A DNA stretch of 64,000 bases. Source: Siphonodentalium dalli (taxonomy: Eukaryota > Mollusca > Scaphopoda > Gadilida > Siphonodentaliidae). The notes beneath the pieces were generated by a model that worked only from the letters and a program-made list of their open reading frames with translations, did no database searches and was not told the origin of the DNA. Positions within the stretch are counted from its first letter, which is position 1; each line of letters opens with the position of its first letter. The stretch covers positions 116,052,004-116,116,003 of the forward strand of contig CP136064.1 of assembly GCA_032622095.1 (NCBI GenBank), read 5' to 3'. Of this stretch, positions 39,301-54,300 are shown one piece after another. A program made the position numbers and the translations under genes.

Positions 39301-42300
39301 CTGATCATAACAATAAAGCCAGATTTACTAATTAGGCCAAGAATTAGTAAAATCCATTAAAGCCACACATTTCATTTGAGTTCCTAATTATATTATGTAC
39401 TAATGAAATAGAAAGCTCTCAAATGTAGATGTACTGAAGTTAGCCAATCAAAAATGGTTAATAAAGTCGTTGGGTTCTAAACCATGTTTCATGACTCTTA
39501 TTTTAACTTTTGGCCAAATAATTAAAAAATTATGTGTTCTCAGGAACCTCCCTCATCATTGAATTTTTGTTTTAAAAAGCCTTGTCAAACATTTAAAACA
39601 ATAATTTCTGTTCAAAATATTGGATTTGAACATCGAAAATGATTTTTTTCTCCAGATTTTGAGAAAAAAATAAAAATAAATAATCTCCTTCCCTCGTCTC
39701 AAAATTGAGATCCAATTGCCTGAGAACACCAACATTTTATTTTAATGACCTTATACAGGTCAGGCACATCCTGAGTTCAACTGTTATAGTTATGTTTACA
39801 GTTTGACAGTGCTAAATCCACCATTTCCCTGTTTTTATGGAAACTATGGGATCCCGCATCCCAGTGAACAGCAAATTTACACTCGTAGCAACATCACAGC
39901 AAATTTTCAGTCTCCCGATAACGTTTGTATTCCAACCTTTTGCGCTGGTTTATTTTAGCTAATAATGACACAAGGTTGACTTTCTAAATGACTTTAACAT
40001 GATTACTCACTCATAACAAAATTTAGACTGATTGAATATTAGTTGACTTCCTTATCATGTGCCATCATGAATATTTTTTCGCATAGATCGAGACATGTTA
40101 TTCATCACATAAACAGACATGGTACCGATTTAGTATGACATTGTTTTTAATCATTGTTTTTAAATATGATGTTGGGTTATGCCTCTTGTATTGAATTCGC
40201 AAAACAAAGATATTCATATTTACCTATAGTATAACTATAATAGTTGAATTCAGGATGTGCCAGACCTGATATATGCGACTCAAGATAACAAGAAAATGTA
40301 ATATATACACAGAATGACATGATTGTGTGAATGGGGTTGTCAATAGAGCAAGAGTGCCAGCTCAGAAGGATAGAATGAGAGGTTCTATCCTTCGGCAATG
40401 GCACAAGTGCCGTATCGAAAAACCCATTCACACACGTCATTCGGAGTATATATTTCATTTTTCTTGCCATCTTGATATATTATATGCCACACATCCTGGT
40501 ATGCTTAAATTGAAAAAATAGACAAAAAAGTTTATTCAGAAACAGAAAGGGTATGTGTGATGCATTTATTTTATAGTTCCGGCTTCTTGGTTGAGGTGAA
40601 CATCATTTATACCATGTTATGTCAACCGATTGCTCACTGTTGGGAAATTGGAATCAATATGACACGACAGGAGCAATGATTCTGGGGATAGGTGTGGAAA
40701 ATAGAATTCACATGTTACAACTATTTTCAGATTTGGGAGTAGATATTAACCCTTTCATGACTGGAGCTTCCTGAAAATTTGTAAAAACCCTGTGTCAATA
40801 ATGTATTCTCTTATATATGATGCGAGTCTTGCATAGGGAGCCTTGCATATATAAGAGAAAAGATTGGCCTAACAATATTTACCTTGACCTTGGAAGCCAG
40901 TGCATTTTCTTATATGCGAGGCTCCCTATGGGAGCTCGCATATATAAGCACTGGCAAAGGATATTTAATGCAACAACAGCGCAGCTCCCATCATAAAAAG
41001 GTTAAATAGCTCAAATCGGCATGACTGAATGGCAACACTGACCATATTAATCCATTCTTTACTAAATACTCATTGATGAGTAGCTCCCTCAGGAAATGTT
41101 CAGATGATAAGTTCAACAAATGGCCATAGACTACAATTCCCACAAATGAATAAGAATCCTTTTGTACTTGGTGTAAACAATATTTATTCCCAGCCAAACA
41201 AATAAAATGGTTTAAAAATGAAAGTGTCAATGACACTGTAGCTCAACTTAGGTAGGGGAATAATTTAATGGTTGACAGTAAATGGAGGAATAGGAAAGGT
41301 GCTAATTGAAATGTCTAACCTGCGCCAAAGGATTTAGTGATGCAAAGAGTAAAATACAAGATGGCTGCTGGTGGCCATTTTTTTTGGCCAATTGACCCCA
41401 AAAGGACTCGTTCCCATCTACGTATAATTGTTAACATCCATGACAAATTTTATGAAGATCTGACCAAAGCTACGACCTACAAATTTCATGATGATCAGAC
41501 GAACAGTACGACCAAAGGTACAACCTGTAGCCCGTGCCAAAGGATTTAGTCATGCAAAGAGTAAAATCCAAGATGGCTGCTGGCCGAACGACTCCAAAAT
41601 CACTCGTTCCCATCTACATGTCAGTGTTAACATCCATGACAAATTTTATAAAGATCAGACCAAAGGTATGACCTGTAGCCCACGCCAAAGGATTTAGTCA
41701 TGCAAAGAGTAAAATACTGGTGGCCATGTTTTTTGACCGAATGACCCCAAAACGACTCGTTCCCCCCATCTACATGTCATTGTTATAATTCATGACAAAT
41801 TTCATGACCATCTGACCAAAGCTACGACCTGTAGCCCGCACCAAAGGATTTAGTCAAGCAAAGAGTAAAATCCAAGATGGCTGCTGGCGGCCATGTTTTT
41901 TGACCGAATGACCCCAAAACGACTCGATCCCATCTACATGTCATTGTTATCATTCATGACAAATTTCATGATGATCAGACGAACAGTACGACCTGTAGCC
42001 CGCGCCAATGGATTCAATTTTGAAATCCAAGATGGCCAGCGGCCATGTTTTTTGGCCGAATGACCCCACAATGATTCGTTCCCATCTACATGTCAATGTC
42101 AACGTTCATGAAATTTTTTATAAAGATTAGACCAAAGGCAACCTATAGCCCGCGCCAAAGGATTTAGTCATGCAAAGAGTAAAATCCAAGATGGCTGCTG
42201 GCTGCCATTGTTTTTGGCCGAACGACTCCAAAATCACTCGTTCCCATTTACATGTCAATGTCAACATTCATGACAAATGTCAGTGTTAACATACATGACA

Positions 42301-45300
42301 AATTTCATAAACTTCCGACCAACACAATTTCATGATGATCAGACGAACAGTACGACCTGTAGCCCGCGCCAATGGATTGCATCTTGAAATCGAAGATGGC
42401 TGCCAGCGGCCATGTTTTTTGGCCGAATGACCACAAAATGACTCGTTCCCATATCAATGTCAACATTCATGACAAATTTCATAAAGATCAGACCAAAGGT
42501 ACGACCTGTAGCCCGCGCCAAAGGATTTAGTCATGCAAATAGTAAAATCCAAGATGGCTGCTGGCGGCCATGTTTATTGGCCGAACGACCCCAAAATCAC
42601 TCGTTCCCATCTACATGTCAATATGAACATCCATGACAAATTTCATGATGATCAGACGAACAGTACGACCTGTAGCCCGCGCCAATGGATTAAATTTTGA
42701 AATCCAAGATGGCCGCCAGCAGCCATGTTTTTATGCCGAATGACCCCAAAATGACTCGTTCTCATCTACATGTCAATGGAAACATTCATGACAAATTTCA
42801 TAAACATCGGACCAAAGGTACGACCTGTAGCCCGCGCCAAAGGATTTAGTCATGCAAAGAGTAAAATCCAAGATGGCTGCTGGCAGCCATGTTTTTTGAC
42901 CGAACGACCCCAAAATCACTCGTTCCCATCTACATGTCAATATTAACATCCATGACAAATTTCATGATGATCAGACGAACGGTACGACCTGTAGCCCGCG
43001 CCAATGGATTGAATTTTGAAATCCAAGATGGCCGCCATGTTTTTTGGCCGAATGACACCAAAATGACTCGTTCCCATCTACATTTCAATGTCAACATTCA
43101 TGACAAATCTCATAAAGATCCGACCAAAGGTACGACCTGCAGCCCGCGCCAAAGGAAATTGTTGACGGACACACGCACGCACACACACACACATGCACAC
43201 ACGGACGACGGTGAGCTAAAAAGGGGAGAATACAATATAAACTAACCTTAGCGGGACTGAGACAAATTCCAGAGGACTCGTTAGCACTAGTAAAACATTA
43301 CCCAGCTGAATGTCTGTTATCACAGTCATACCTAGTAATGGCGCAGGCGGGCTGTGGGAAGAAAATAAAATCACACATTATATTATAATTGAGAATGAAA
43401 ATAGTTGTATATCACAGTCATACCTAGCAATGGCGCAGATGGGCTGTGGAAAATCACACATTACATTACAATTCTAAATTTATCACAAACTGTACATCTG
43501 TTACGATAGTGATATCCAACATTGCCAGCGATTGAACAGATGGGCTGCAGATGAAAAAATATGAGATACATCTCGGTTCCTGAAACCATTTCCCATAGAT
43601 CACAGCCAGGAACCTACATGTAATGCCCTAAATAATGGACTCCTTAACCACAACAGAATTATGGGCAATTTTTCAGGATTTAGTCGGAAGTATGACTTGT
43701 TGCCATTCATCGGAAAGCTCTCTGCTGTGGTTAAGGAGTCGATTATTTAGGGCATTACTGTACGTCAGCAATCAATTCTCGCGGTTTTTATTTTAAATTG
43801 TGTTTTGAACATCAAAATCACCTCAACCATTTAATAGATGTTAGTAAAATGCACATAATGCAATTGAAAGTACAATAACCCCTGCAACAATTATCTAGCT
43901 CATCCACTGTATGAGTTCCAGACAGTAGCTATCCGAATGTCTGAAGCGACGGTTTAGACATTAGTGACATAGGTTACTGGTCTTGTAGATATACAGAACA
44001 AATCATGACAATTGCAGGGCTGGCGGTCTAGAAAATCCAGGAGGGCTATTAATAGCCCTCCTAGATTTGCCTCGGAGGGCTATAGCCCTCCTCAACTTTT
44101 ACAGTTATGATTTATTTTATCTGAGTTACTACAGTCCTTAGTTTGTCTATTTTTTATGTTGTTTAACTCCATTTAATTTAACTTTGTTACGTGGAAACAA
44201 AATGTCCAGAGCTGTGAATGTCAAATCCCCCACAGTAATTATGGTATGGTGAATATTTAACTATGCTTTATGTGTTATGATAATTAATATAAACCACAAA
44301 CAAAATCTAAGAGTGTTTGTACTCAACAATTTATCAGTGGTTATCCAAACAATGCAATGAAATTGAGTGAGTTTGTCAAACCATTCTCTATGTTGTGCAA
44401 TTTTTCATAAATTACACAATCAAGAACAATATTAAATCCAGTATAATTACACTTGAATACAGTTACAAATGACTGCTTTATTTCTCAAAGTAATCCACAT
44501 TCCATCACCGATCACAAGTTGGATTCCAACTTGGAATGGCCGCTTTCGCAGATTACTGCTTCCAGCGGTCCAGTCGCTCTGTATAGATTTACTGGGTGTT
44601 TGCAATTGGGTACATAGAGAATAGTTTCTCAACTTTAATAAGAGAATAACACTGTAAACAAGAATACTTGGAGGCATTATCTCATTATATTAAAAGATTG
44701 TCAATCGAAGCGACAAAATGAACGACCGCTACCAGCTAAATACAATTTTCCACTGGTAGGAACCGGAAATGGAATGAAAGGTTGAACTCAATTGAGAGTG
44801 ACAATTGGTTCTCACTATCCACAAATCTGTGTTGATTTTATCCAGTGAAATATATTGTACACTCAACCTTATGAAGAGAAATAATTGATTTTGTTCTTAA
44901 CATGTGTGAGAATCGATCAAAAGATCTGATTTACGAAACAGTTCGTTCCGGAATTTAATGATTCTGCCATGCCCATTTGACATTACCATCAGGTCACGCA
45001 TGCGCACGCTGCACAAAATAATTCTTTTAATGCAGAATTTTACTCATAAAACACAATAATTTCAATAAAATAACTAATTATAAATGTCCTATCGTAGTCG
45101 AGGCGGGCTATTAAAAGCCCGCCTTGGAAAATTCTAGGCTGGCTGTAGGCGGGCAGCCCGACTTGAGATTTCCAGGCCTGCGATTGTTGGGGATAGTGGC
45201 TGTCAGTAGCCCTGAGCTGTGACAATCATTACACAATATAGAGTGTCCATCTGAATGGGTGATCAACGGTGAATTCCAGTATAAAGGTAGGTATGGGTGG

Positions 45301-48300
45301 ACTTGTGAACGAATTCCTGTGTCCTGACAACCAATACACATGTTACATGTATATTATGCTCAATTTACGGTAGATTTATGTCTATAAGTCGCTACTTGTT
45401 GACCCAGTATTTCCCCTCAAAATGTGCAAGTGCCTTATACAACTGTAAGTCAATAGGGGGGGGGGGTCTGAATTCTGGCTACAATCACAGACACAGGTGA
45501 GTTTTGGCATTCGCCGCGATGACAACTCAGAAGAGTGCATGACCGTTCACATCAATACAGGAACGAAATGTTTAATTACAAATAAAAACAATTTAAATAT
45601 TAATAATTGTTACCACTGTATTTATCCCTATCCAATTAATAAAATACAAGAATTCAACATGAGAACTCCATCTGAGGAAGGGATTTTGATGTTATACCAC
45701 ATTATCCTGAACTCAACTGTAGAGACAATACCATGGAAACCACGTATAACATGCGAGGGCATGACGCAACACTTGTTTACTGTCTGCAGGTTTTTTTTTT
45801 TTATGTCGGCTTATAGATAAGAGGTCATTGAGGTCAATGGCTGACCTGATTATCAGTTTGAATCAGTTTGAATACTGGTGATTATCGGTCACTACGTTGA
45901 ATAGTAGTTGTTAATTGGTGAACAATGGTGATGTTGTAAACACACTACACTATATAATGGGTCTCGTCGGGCTATTTTACATAAATATTTCAATTCATTC
46001 GATATATAATAACTGAAGCATGGTGAATGCAGTCAGCTGCATAATTATGTGTCAGGTGACATGTACTTTCGGGGGGTTTATACCTAACCTGTGTTAGGCA
46101 GGACCTGGCTGTATATCATAAAATTTGTGTTTGGTTACACTTTCCCCATGTTTACTGGTCATTTATTCAACAAAACATCGTTATATTTAACACAGTTTAT
46201 TGAAGAAAATCAAGCACTGATTATTATTTAGACAGTACCGATTGTCATCCGATGGGCCACAATCGGCCGATTCCGATTGTCGTTTCCGATCATCGGCTTA
46301 TCACTAGACAATTCAACAAGATGAGAGAATTTTAAGATAGTTTAATAAGAAAACTAGTGCAGGTGGTGAAAAAAGCAGACAAATGTCACCTCGATCACTG
46401 ATTATAAATATGGATGACATTACCTTGAAGGCAGTGGTTTCGTACATATTAGATGCTCCACAACACAACCTCTCTCACTTGAGAAATCATCAATATCACA
46501 GTTACTATCTGAAAAGATAAAAGGGAATAATGTGCATCTGAATTGCCACATAAGTTGTGTGTGGCTTAAAGACATATTCCAGAAGACCCAAGCAGTCCTT
46601 CAATTTTATAAAAATGTAGGTGTACAGTTAGGTGCACCTAATTTATTTGAATCCAGGTGCACTATTTCACTTTGGTGAGCCTATGTGAAATAACCCATAT
46701 AAACTATAATGTGGGGTTTTCACTAGAGGGGCAGTGGTTCCCTTTTATGGTCCCTTCCCCCAAAGACCATTTTTACACATTTGACACATTGCTTACATTA
46801 TCCCACTAAATAAAACAAACATGGAATGACAAATGAAAATAATTTAAATTGCCAACCTTGACCAACAGTGAATCCTTGATTGCTGGGGATTAGACAAACT
46901 AGCAGCTTCTCTTCGACGTAGTATCAGCATGGTGCGAGAGATTGAGATTACGCGTCAATGTGGACAAGACTAAGTTGATACATTTCAAGAAACCCCAGTG
47001 TGCATGCAGTAACTGAATTCCATATAAATGGACATTCAATCGAAACAGTACCATGTCATAGGAGTCCTTATGGATGAACATATGACATTCAAAGCAAAGA
47101 GTGAAAACCTATCTTATTTTGCAGGTAAAGCTCTTCGTGCTATGACAGCCAAAATTCACCAATATAAAACAATTAACATTCAAACCTACCAGTCACTATA
47201 TGATTCATTTCATGTGTTGTTCCCGTGATGGACGATTGTAGTAAAGCGTGGGCTTTCGGACAATTTCATGCCATTATCGCTGTTCATCAGTGTGCATTGA
47301 GATACTTTTTAGGTGTGGGTCGTAATACATCCCTACCCGCTCTACTATTTGATTTCGAGTGGACTCCACCTTATTGTCGGTGCTGGGTTTCGATGATTAG
47401 ACTATGGAATCATTTGAGTCAAAATGCATAGTGACAGGCTCGCCAAACAAATATTTTTGACTGAATTAATGCTGAACAGGAAGGACAGCTGGACATCAAA
47501 TGTGAGGTTCATTCTGGAAAAACTCAGTATGTCCACTGTTGTCGATGATAGTATTTCAGCATTCAGAACTTCCGGTTTACAACATTACCAAAGTGTGTGG
47601 TGTTCTGATGTGAACAAACAGGCTTCCAAAAATCAGAACTTACAGACTGTTCAAAAATGTATTCGATTGGAACCATATGTCAGTAGCAATGTCACAAAAT
47701 CTGAAAGATCTATCACTGCTCAGTTTTGATGGAGTGTTCTTCGATTAAACATAGAAACCGGCCGATATCGAAGGGAAGACTCTGATAAATGGTTAGGTGA
47801 TGTGATGCCCGCAAAGTGGAAGATGAAAAATACTTTTTGTTATGCTGCTCTGCCTATAGGCATCAGAGAACTAACCTATAAGCTCTTGCGAACTACCAAA
47901 CAGTGTGCTAGATGACAATGATGATGTTTTAATTGAGATGTTTATGAATCAGTATCAGATCCATGTAGCAAAGTATTTGTATAGCTCTTACCAACATAGA
48001 CAAACTCTCCTTAGTTGAACTGTAGGTCAATGTTAACCACACTGTGCACTTAATATTATATTTAATGTACAGTGAAACCTCTCCAAACCGGACCCTCTAC
48101 AATCCGAATTCCTCTCCATTCCGAAAGAATTGTTCGGTCCTGAATTTACCCAAGTGCATTGTCACTAATGATTACCTCTGTAATACGAAACCTCTGTACT
48201 GTACGAATATATTAATTTTTACCTCCGAAATCCGAACGCGGAAAGTGATACCAACCGAATGAACGCACGTGCGGTAGATTGACATACTTGATGCTGAACT

Positions 48301-51300
48301 CTTGCTGGTACATGTATATACTAGGGATCCTTTATAAGTTTAGATGTCTGGTTAATTAAAACTGTTTTGGTGACAATACAAACCATCGTGACTGAACCAA
48401 TGATGTGCAGCCTAATAACAATAAATAAGAAAACTGCGTTTCCAATTATGTATAATACCGGTACTTGACGAATTAATATGTAAAATACCCGGCCCAGACA
48501 CATTGTTTATCTCAATGTTTTGACAACATCCCCATTGTTCACTAATTGGCAGCTGAATTCAAACCCAAGTGATTTTAATTGTTAATTAGCAACCACTATT
48601 CAAAGTGACATTAAACTCTATTCATCAGTTTGTATTCACTCCTCACTTAGCCCATACAGCTTCAAAGGAATCGCCGCCCAGTTTATCTTATCACCAGCAG
48701 TAACTATGCTGTGTTACGTCACACTCACAGGGACATGTCACGCTTTGCTTGATTTCCGTATTGTATCTACAGTACCGATCAACACAATGTGGCGTTAATT
48801 CAAAAGTTGTGCAGTTGGTGTGAACTTTTTATCACACTTTGCCACGAGTTGGGCTGACACTAGTGACCCAACTTTTAGGATTAATGGAGATCTTTTCTGA
48901 CATAATTATGGGCAGATGATTAGCAGTTAATCCAATTGTTTACTTGCTAGCACCAACATACATTCCCATTACGTTGTCAATGGACATCACGTAGGTAATT
49001 TTCTTGCCTCCAGTTTTCAATGTACACTATTAAACGCTCATTTAGGGAAGAGTTGATTAATTAGTAAACACATGTAGGTATAATTTAGGTGCATTTTATT
49101 ATAGCCATGTATTATCTTTTGTTATTTATATTTGATTTGGTACTTTATTGAATCAAGTTAAATTAATCAACAATGATTGGTTGCACTTCGAAAACTCATA
49201 GTAACGACGTCAATACATTCCGATCGTAGTGAAATTTTCTATAAACCGAACACCTCTCTAAACCGAACAGAAGGGCCGGTCCGAAGGGTGTTCGGTTTGT
49301 AGAGGTTTTACTGTATTACATTTAAAGTGACATATAGGCCTTGAGGGCCGGGAGTATTGATGTATATTGTCAAGTTATTTTAGGGTCATTTGTAAGTGAA
49401 CTTTTTATTGTATGATAGATATTCATGTCACTATAATAAATTATTCATTCATATATAAAAATATAATAGTTTTCAAGAATACGCACATCTATATTTAATA
49501 CCCTATTCTGAAAGCTATCGAAGTAGACATTGCTAAAAGCCACATATTTCTTTCTGCTTGCATGATTATGTAGCAATTACATTGTCAAATAAAGCAAAAT
49601 TGCTATCCCGATTTGAAGTGATCATGTAAATCCTCCAGTTTGTCAAATATAAAAGCAGTTGCGATTCCTTGAATTAATCTAGTTTTATTACCGTAGATGT
49701 TCAAAATTTGGGCTTTTGTTTTTGGAATGATTTAATAATATTAAATATTTTCAGTTGGCTCCAAGGACTGAGGTCATCCCTCATAGGCTATAGGGGTTCC
49801 TTTCCCCCAACCCGTAATTAACTCTGTATTAATGTCCATGATCACAACACGCACAGTTTTTTGTATCCTAATTTTTTATCACTGTTGGACTAAGGCACAC
49901 AATCACTATTGAGCCCCTCAAAATCAAAGGACTGCAAATGCTTGACTGAAATGTGTCTATACACCATCCAAATTGAGCATCATAGATCGATTTGAGTTCA
50001 TGTAAGGCCAAAAAAGAAATATAATTGATTCTCAGACACTGTCGCTTTGACTTTTTTGCACCGTGTTTGTAAATTTATTGGGCTAACATGACTGTTTAAT
50101 ACCGAATGCTAAACATGTCACAAAAATAGGGAATGTGACCACCTAGAGTTGCGTTGATTTCTGCATAAACTGAAGTTGTATTTCAGACACAGGAGGCTCT
50201 GGAGATACCGTACCATTGATCAACTCCCAACAGCATCGGGAATTGACAAAACATTTAAAAAAAATTAGATCCAAAAATTGTTTTTATATGAATTCCGTGA
50301 TATTGCTATAAAATGATGCAATCGATACGATTGTAAACAATCATCTACATGTGGCGGCATCATATTGCTGTCGGTCCAAATTATTTACAAAAACCAAAAA
50401 ATAAGAATAATGGTCAGGTGTTCGATACCAGGTGGACTGAAACTCAATACAATGGCAAAGCAAATCTGCTTTGGTTTAGTTGAAATATTTAATAAATTGG
50501 TTTGAGAAACTCGAAATAGTGCTCTTTCATGTTAAACTTGGCACTCGGTGTGACTCGCGGCTGGAATTATATAAATAAATCCCTGGTCATCAGAAGTAAA
50601 TAATAAAAATATAATCTTCCCTCCCTCATTGAATGAAAAAAAAAAGTTCCGCCCCCCCCCAAGACTCTGTATTTACTCTTCACCCTAGAATTTGGAAAGT
50701 CCAAACTGCAGTTCATACGAGATGAATATGAAAGTGTCAATGACACTGTAGCTCAACTTAGGTAGGGGAATAATTTAATGGTTGACAGTAAATGGAGGAA
50801 TAGGAAAGGTGCTAATTGAAATGTCTAACCTGCGCCAAAGGATTCAGTGATGCAAAGAGTAAAATACAAGATGGCTGCTGGTGGCCATTTTTTTTGGCCA
50901 ATTGACCCCAAAAGAACTCGGGTCCATCTACGTATAATTGTTAACATCCATGACAAATTTTATGAAGATCTGACCAAAGCTACGACCTACAAATTTCATG
51001 ATGATCAGACGAACAGTACGACCTGTAGACCGCGCCAATGGATTGAATTTTGAAATCCAAGATGGCCGCTGGCAGCCATGTTTTTTGGCCGAATGACCCC
51101 ACAATGATTCGTTCCCATCTACATGTCAATGTCAACATTCATGACAAATTTCATAAAGATTAGACAAAAGGTACAACCTGTAGCCCGTGCCAAAGGATTT
51201 AGTCATGCAAAGAGTAAAATCCAAGATGGCTGCTGGCGGCCATGTTTTTTGGCCGAAGGACTCCAAAATCACTCGTTCCCATCTACATGTCAGTGTTAAC

Positions 51301-54300
51301 ATCCATGACAAATTTAATAAAGATCAGACCAAATGTATGACCTGTAGCCCACGCCAAAGGATTTAGTCATGCAAAGAGTAAAATGCTGGTGGCCATGTTT
51401 TTTAACCGAATGACCCCAAAAAGACTCGTTCCCATCTACATGTCATTGTTATAATTCATGACAAATTTCATGACCATCTGACCAAAGCTACGACCTGTAG
51501 CCCGCACCAAAGGATTTAGTCATGCAAAGAGTAAAATCCAAGATGGCTGCTGGCAGCCATGTTTTTTGACCGAATGACCCCAAAACGACTCGATCCCATC
51601 TACATGTCATTGTTATCATTCATGACAAATTTCATGATGATCAGACGAACAGTACGACCTGTAGCCCGCGCCAATGGATTGAATTTTGAAATCCAAGATG
51701 GCCGCCAGCGGCCATGTTTTTTGGCCAAATGACCCCACAATGATTCGTTCCCATCTACATGTCAATGTCAACGTTCATGACAAATTTTATAAAGATTAGA
51801 CCAAAGGCAACCTATAGCCCGCGCCAAAGGATTTAGTCATGCAAAGAGTAAAATCCAAGATGGCTGCTGGCGGCCATGTTTTTCGGCCGGACGACCCCAA
51901 AATCACTCGTTCCCATCTACATGTCATTGTTAACATCCATGACAAATTTCATGATGTTCCGATCAAAGCTACGACCTATAGCCCGCGCCAAAGGATTTAG
52001 TCATGCAAAGAGTAAAATCCAAGATGGCTGCTGGCGGCCATGTTTTTCGGCCGGACGACCCCAAAATCACTCGTTCCCATCTACATGTCAATATTAACAT
52101 CCATGACAAAGTTCATGATGATCAGATGAACAGTACGACCTGTAGCCCGCGCCAATGGATTGAATTTTGAAATTTAAGATGGCCGCCAGCGGCCATGTTT
52201 TTTGGCCGAATGACCCCACAATGATTCGTTCCCATCTACATGTCAATGTCAACATTCATGACAAATTTCATAAAGATTAGACCAAAGGTACAACCTGTAG
52301 CCCGCGCCAAAGGATTTAGTCATGCAAAGAGTAAAATCGAAGATGGCTGCTGGCAGCCATGTTTTTTGGCCGAACGACCCCAAAATCACTCGTTGTTTTT
52401 TGGCCGAATGACCCCAAAATGACTCGTTCCCATCTACATGTCAATGTCAACATTCATGACAAATTTCATGAAGATCAGACCAAAGGTACAACCTGTAGCC
52501 CGCGCCAAAGGAAATTGTTGACGGACACACGCACACACGGACGACGGACGCCAAACCATGGCAATAGCTCAAACTTACAAAAGTAAGTTGAGCTAAAAAT
52601 GCATCGGGGAATGAAGTATATCAAAGAGAATTATACAGATAAGAAACATTGTCAAAACTTAGTATAAAATGGTACTGTTTTCTATATGCAATGGAATGGT
52701 TTCTGTATGTGTATCCTCCACTAATAAAACTGATGCTGTAAAATGGCTGACAATTCTAAAATTCAACCAAGCAACCAACAAACATCAAATTCAATTATTA
52801 CATAATCTTGTGACAGACTATCACAGAAAAATATGTTTGTTTCAGAAACTAACCTTCCCGACAATAATCCTGGTACTGATATATCCATGGTAACCCGACA
52901 GTGTGCAGGCCGGCAGAATGACAACAATGATATCTATCAGGACACTGGGTATCTGTCAAATGGAGAAATTTTTTTTTTTATTCAAATTGTTTTATATCCA
53001 ATAAATGAACAGTATAGTCAATGTGAAGTATGAACATCCAAGCATACATATATGTTAAACCACAGATCTCTGACATAAAATTAGTCATAACACTAGAGTA
53101 CCGGTATATAACACTTCAAATTAAAAATTTCCACATGTTTCCAAAACGTGGCCAGAACAAACATCTATATTCACGTGTAATCAGCATTGTGTTCTATAAA
53201 CGTGTCTATTTGCATGAATAATACATGATTAGCAATTCGGAAATAATTATATGTATGTATCGCTCACACGCCAACTATCAGAAGATACCTTATTTTTAAT
53301 GGACTTTGTTTCACTTACTCCTTATGCATTGATATGGTCTAGGACTTAAACCAGAGCAATTAATAAAAGAATACATCAGACTGGTCCATGTTCAAATACC
53401 ATAAACCAATATCAGGTTAAAGGTACTCAATCCGATCAGACGCTCCTAAATTACTATTTCTTTGGCTTTGGGGTTAAAAAATAACATTTTCAATAGAAAA
53501 TACATATTCCCTAATAAGATACTTACACACTGAACTACATGGTATATTCATCTTTATTCACAAGAAAGGATTCTATGAGATCCGTTTAAAATTTATTATT
53601 TTGGTACGAAATAGCTTAAGTACCTTTTGAATCATTATTATTATGACGTAGCAGGTCAAGGTCATTTGTCCACTCGTTATGTATATAAGCAAGTGGACCC
53701 ACAGTAATCGGCCTCTTTTTTATCCTCTTACAAGATTCGAGGGGTGTGACCGAGCAGCGGGGAGGGAAAATCCCAATTTGGGAGGGACATGTGAGTTCAG
53801 TGTGTAAGTATCTTATTAGGGAATATGTATTTTCTATTGAAAATGTTATATTCCCGTCAAAGATACGTTACACACTGAACTACATGGTAGAATCAACTCA
53901 TAGGAGGAGGATGCGAGGAATGAGATACTATTGTATTTTAGTTGAGAATAATTCTTTTGAACCTGCTGAGTTTTTTAGCAACAAATGGATCAAAAGGTAC
54001 CGATTTGCAGATTTGATTGATGCTACCAGGTAGAGTGGAGAAAGTGGGAGAATAAGCCCAATGGCTGAAACTCTGCACCTCCCCCCTTTGGTTCTGAAGT
54101 CAGACAAACCGGTAATTGTGAAATCTCATATACAGGTACATGCATGTGCCACCTCCTCCCTGGAGTAAGCGGGCGATATGCAGAAAGCATAGGTCACCCA
54201 GCTCCATGGTATGTGACTGAACGAACCAAGCTATCCCGACGTTTCGACACCAGAGGAAGGAAATCTATTGTTACCTGAATGGTCAATCTGGATGTAACAC

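Noticed and set aside
44447-44677. 76-codon minus-strand ORF in the possible hAT-like element
   Set aside because: No transposase motifs (no DDE, BED or RW-like signature) could be seen.
45497-45820. 107-codon ORF
   Set aside because: No homology recognised, ends in a poly-T derived Phe run, and lies in a NUP88 intron on the opposite strand.
53746-54033. 95-codon ORF at the left of the TTAA element
   Set aside because: Its middle is an inverted copy of the TIR and no domain is visible.
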